DNA from: Oscillospiraceae bacterium
GTDB lineage: Bacteria; Bacillota; Clostridia; Oscillospirales; Ruminococcaceae
DNA: 5,881 nucleotides
Direction: 5' to 3'
Assembly (NCBI GenBank): GCA_009784765.1
Contig: WQXP01000084.1
Coordinates: forward strand, 1-5,881
Made by a program: the position numbers and the translations under genes. The notes beneath the pieces are model-generated. The model saw only the letters and a program-made list of their open reading frames with translations. It ran no database searches and was not told the origin of the DNA. The first letter of the stretch is position 1, and every line of letters starts with the position of its first letter. Shown in pieces: positions 5,244 to 5,881 of the stretch.

Positions 5244-5278
5244 GAACTTTTGCGAATATTTTTTCGAAAATTTCTTGA
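5240..5278. promoter_or_regulatory. Dyad between divergent promoters, candidate operator
   Basis: TCAAGAA (5240-5246) and TTCTTGA (5272-5278) are exact inverted copies centred at 5259, with inner symmetric positions TTTT/AAAA (5248-5251 and 5267-5270). TTTTCGAAAA (5261-5270) is itself a palindrome. The arms overlap both -35 boxes, so a protein bound here could repress both directions. Part of the symmetry follows simply from two -35 boxes facing each other. Confidence 0.35.
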
Positions 5279-5303
5279 CGAAGCACTTTATTTCTGTTAT
5301 AAT
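5275..5303 (+). promoter_or_regulatory. Sigma-70-type promoter of pyrB
   Basis: -35 TTGACG (5275-5280), a 17-base spacer, -10 TATAAT (5298-5303). The start site should be near 5310, giving a leader of about 74 bases before the pyrB ATG at 5384. Confidence 0.85.
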
Positions 5304-5310
5304 AGTCAAA

Positions 5311-5379
5311 GAAGAGCGAACAGCGGGGGCGATTTATTCGCCCTGCAGGCTCGCTTGACCGACAGAGAGGATTGCAAGC
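5311..5379 (+). promoter_or_regulatory. Structured pyrB leader with two alternative folds around the Shine-Dalgarno
   Basis: Central hairpin: GGGCGA (5327-5332), loop TTTAT, TCGCCC (5338-5343). An outer stem AGCGA (5315-5319) with TCGCT (5351-5355) can enclose it. A competing stem GCTTG (5353-5357) with CAAGC (5375-5379) would instead put the Shine-Dalgarno AGAGAGG (5364-5370) in a loop just before the start. The two stems share bases 5353-5355, so they exclude each other. There is no U-tract, hence no classic attenuator. The loop contains CAGAGAGG, which matches the core of the Bacillus PyrR-binding consensus, but the flanking pairs of that consensus are not met. Confidence 0.4.
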
Positions 5380-5383
5380 ACTG

Positions 5384-5881
5384 ATGAAAAACCACAACCA
5401 CTTAATCGACTTGAACGACTTTCCCGTGAAAACATGGGACAGGATTATTTCCCTCGCTAAGCTGATTATGAAAAGCCCCGGTGTCTATAAAGGGGCTTGT
5501 ACCGGCAAAATAATGGCGACTTTGTTCTATGAACCCAGCACCCGCACTCAGATGAGCTTCCAGTCTGCTATGCTGCGCCTCGGAGGAGGGATTATCGGCT
5601 TCGATAACCCCGAAATGTCCAGCGTGTCTAAAGGTGAGAATCTCCGCGACACAATCAAGACAATCAGCGGCTATTCTGACTTGATTGTTATGCGCCACTA
5701 TCTCGCGGGGACGGCTCATGAAGCCGCCGAAGTCTCTGACTGCCCTATTATCAATGCAGGGGACGGAACTAATCTCCACCCCACACAGACTCTCACGGAT
5801 TTGCTGACTTTAGTGCAGGAAAAAGGACGGTTAAGCAATCTTAACATCGGGGTCTGCGGCGATTTGCTCAACGGACGCACG
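5384..5881 (+). CDS. pyrB: Aspartate carbamoyltransferase, catalytic chain, N-terminal half (runs off window)
   Basis: Catalyses carbamoyl phosphate + L-aspartate to N-carbamoyl-L-aspartate, the committed step of de novo pyrimidine synthesis, in the cytoplasm. The first 166 residues (of about 300) are present and are open to the window edge. The carbamoyl-phosphate site motif LFYEPSTRTQMSF is at 47-59, with STRT at 52-55. SKGENLRDTIKTISGY (82-97) carries the 80s-loop Lys-Glu and the helix after it. DLIVMRH (99-105) carries the conserved Arg-His. NAGDGTNLHPTQTLTDLLT (124-142) carries His132 and Gln135, and GVCGDLLNGRT (156-166) opens the aspartate domain linker. HPTQ plus the GDG motif favour ATCase over ornithine carbamoyltransferase, whose motif would be HPxQ in a different setting. 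The start at 5384 is taken from the family N-terminus and AGAGAGG 13 bases upstream. Any pyrI or other pyr genes would lie to the right, outside the window. Confidence 0.96.
   Translation, partial: MKNHNHLIDLNDFPVKTWDRIISLAKLIMKSPGVYKGACTGKIMATLFYEPSTRTQMSFQSAMLRLGGGIIGFDNPEMSSVSKGENLRDTIKTISGYSDLIVMRHYLAGTAHEAAEVSDCPIINAGDGTNLHPTQTLTDLLTLVQEKGRLSNLNIGVCGDLLNGRT

Noticed and set aside
5191..5397. Minus-strand open frame of 68 codons spanning the pyrB leader
   Set aside because: It covers both promoters and the pyrB start, has no ribosome binding site or family resemblance, and is best explained as chance.
5402..5779. Antisense open frame of 125 codons inside pyrB
   Set aside because: It is the reverse complement of a clear PyrB coding region; no promoter, ribosome binding site or recognisable domain.

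Overview
The window looks like the chromosome of a low-to-mid-GC bacterium, most likely an uncultured Clostridia-type Bacillota. The grounds are strong GGAGG-type ribosome binding sites, compact overlapping genes, a class II fructose-bisphosphate aldolase, a secreted GH25 lysozyme, and ATP-dependent Lon linked to a stand-alone chorismate mutase. This assignment rests on gene character only, and no rRNA or tRNA is present to support it.

Layout: (1) 1-1471, plus strand: the 3' part of lon (it enters from the left edge), then a small AroQ-type chorismate mutase overlapping its tail. (2) 1475-5170, minus strand, read from right to left: a BrnT-family toxin with damaged ends, a tiny BrnA-like antitoxin, a 496-residue polytopic membrane protein of unknown function (ATGA overlap with the antitoxin), class II fructose-bisphosphate aldolase, and a secreted GH25 muramidase that overlaps the aldolase. 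Chorismate mutase and GH25 converge with 3 bases between their stop codons. (3) 5171-5383: the only large non-coding region. It holds two divergent promoters with consensus-like boxes and exact 17-base spacers, one firing left into the toxin-antitoxin operon and one right into pyrB. (4) 5384-5881, plus strand: the 5' half of aspartate carbamoyltransferase (pyrB), leaving by the right edge.

Lon, chorismate mutase, aldolase and PyrB are ordinary housekeeping functions (proteolysis, aromatic amino acids, glycolysis, pyrimidines). The accessory part is 3214-5310: a BrnT/BrnA-type toxin-antitoxin pair in one promoter unit with an unrecognised membrane protein that has no ribosome binding site close to its start and seems to be translated by coupling.

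The most notable observations are: brnT reads as one gene only if two compensating single-base shifts are allowed (near 5122 and in the A6 run near 4905); the Lon frame bypasses a tandem TAA-TAG and runs on into the mutase; a heptanucleotide YTGTCAA repeat forms the 3' ends of two unrelated genes and carries TGA on the minus strand in rotating frames, once beside a REP-like GC hairpin; and the pyrB leader can fold in two mutually exclusive ways around its Shine-Dalgarno sequence. Three apparent single-base shifts in under 6 kb also raise the possibility of assembly or sequencing errors.
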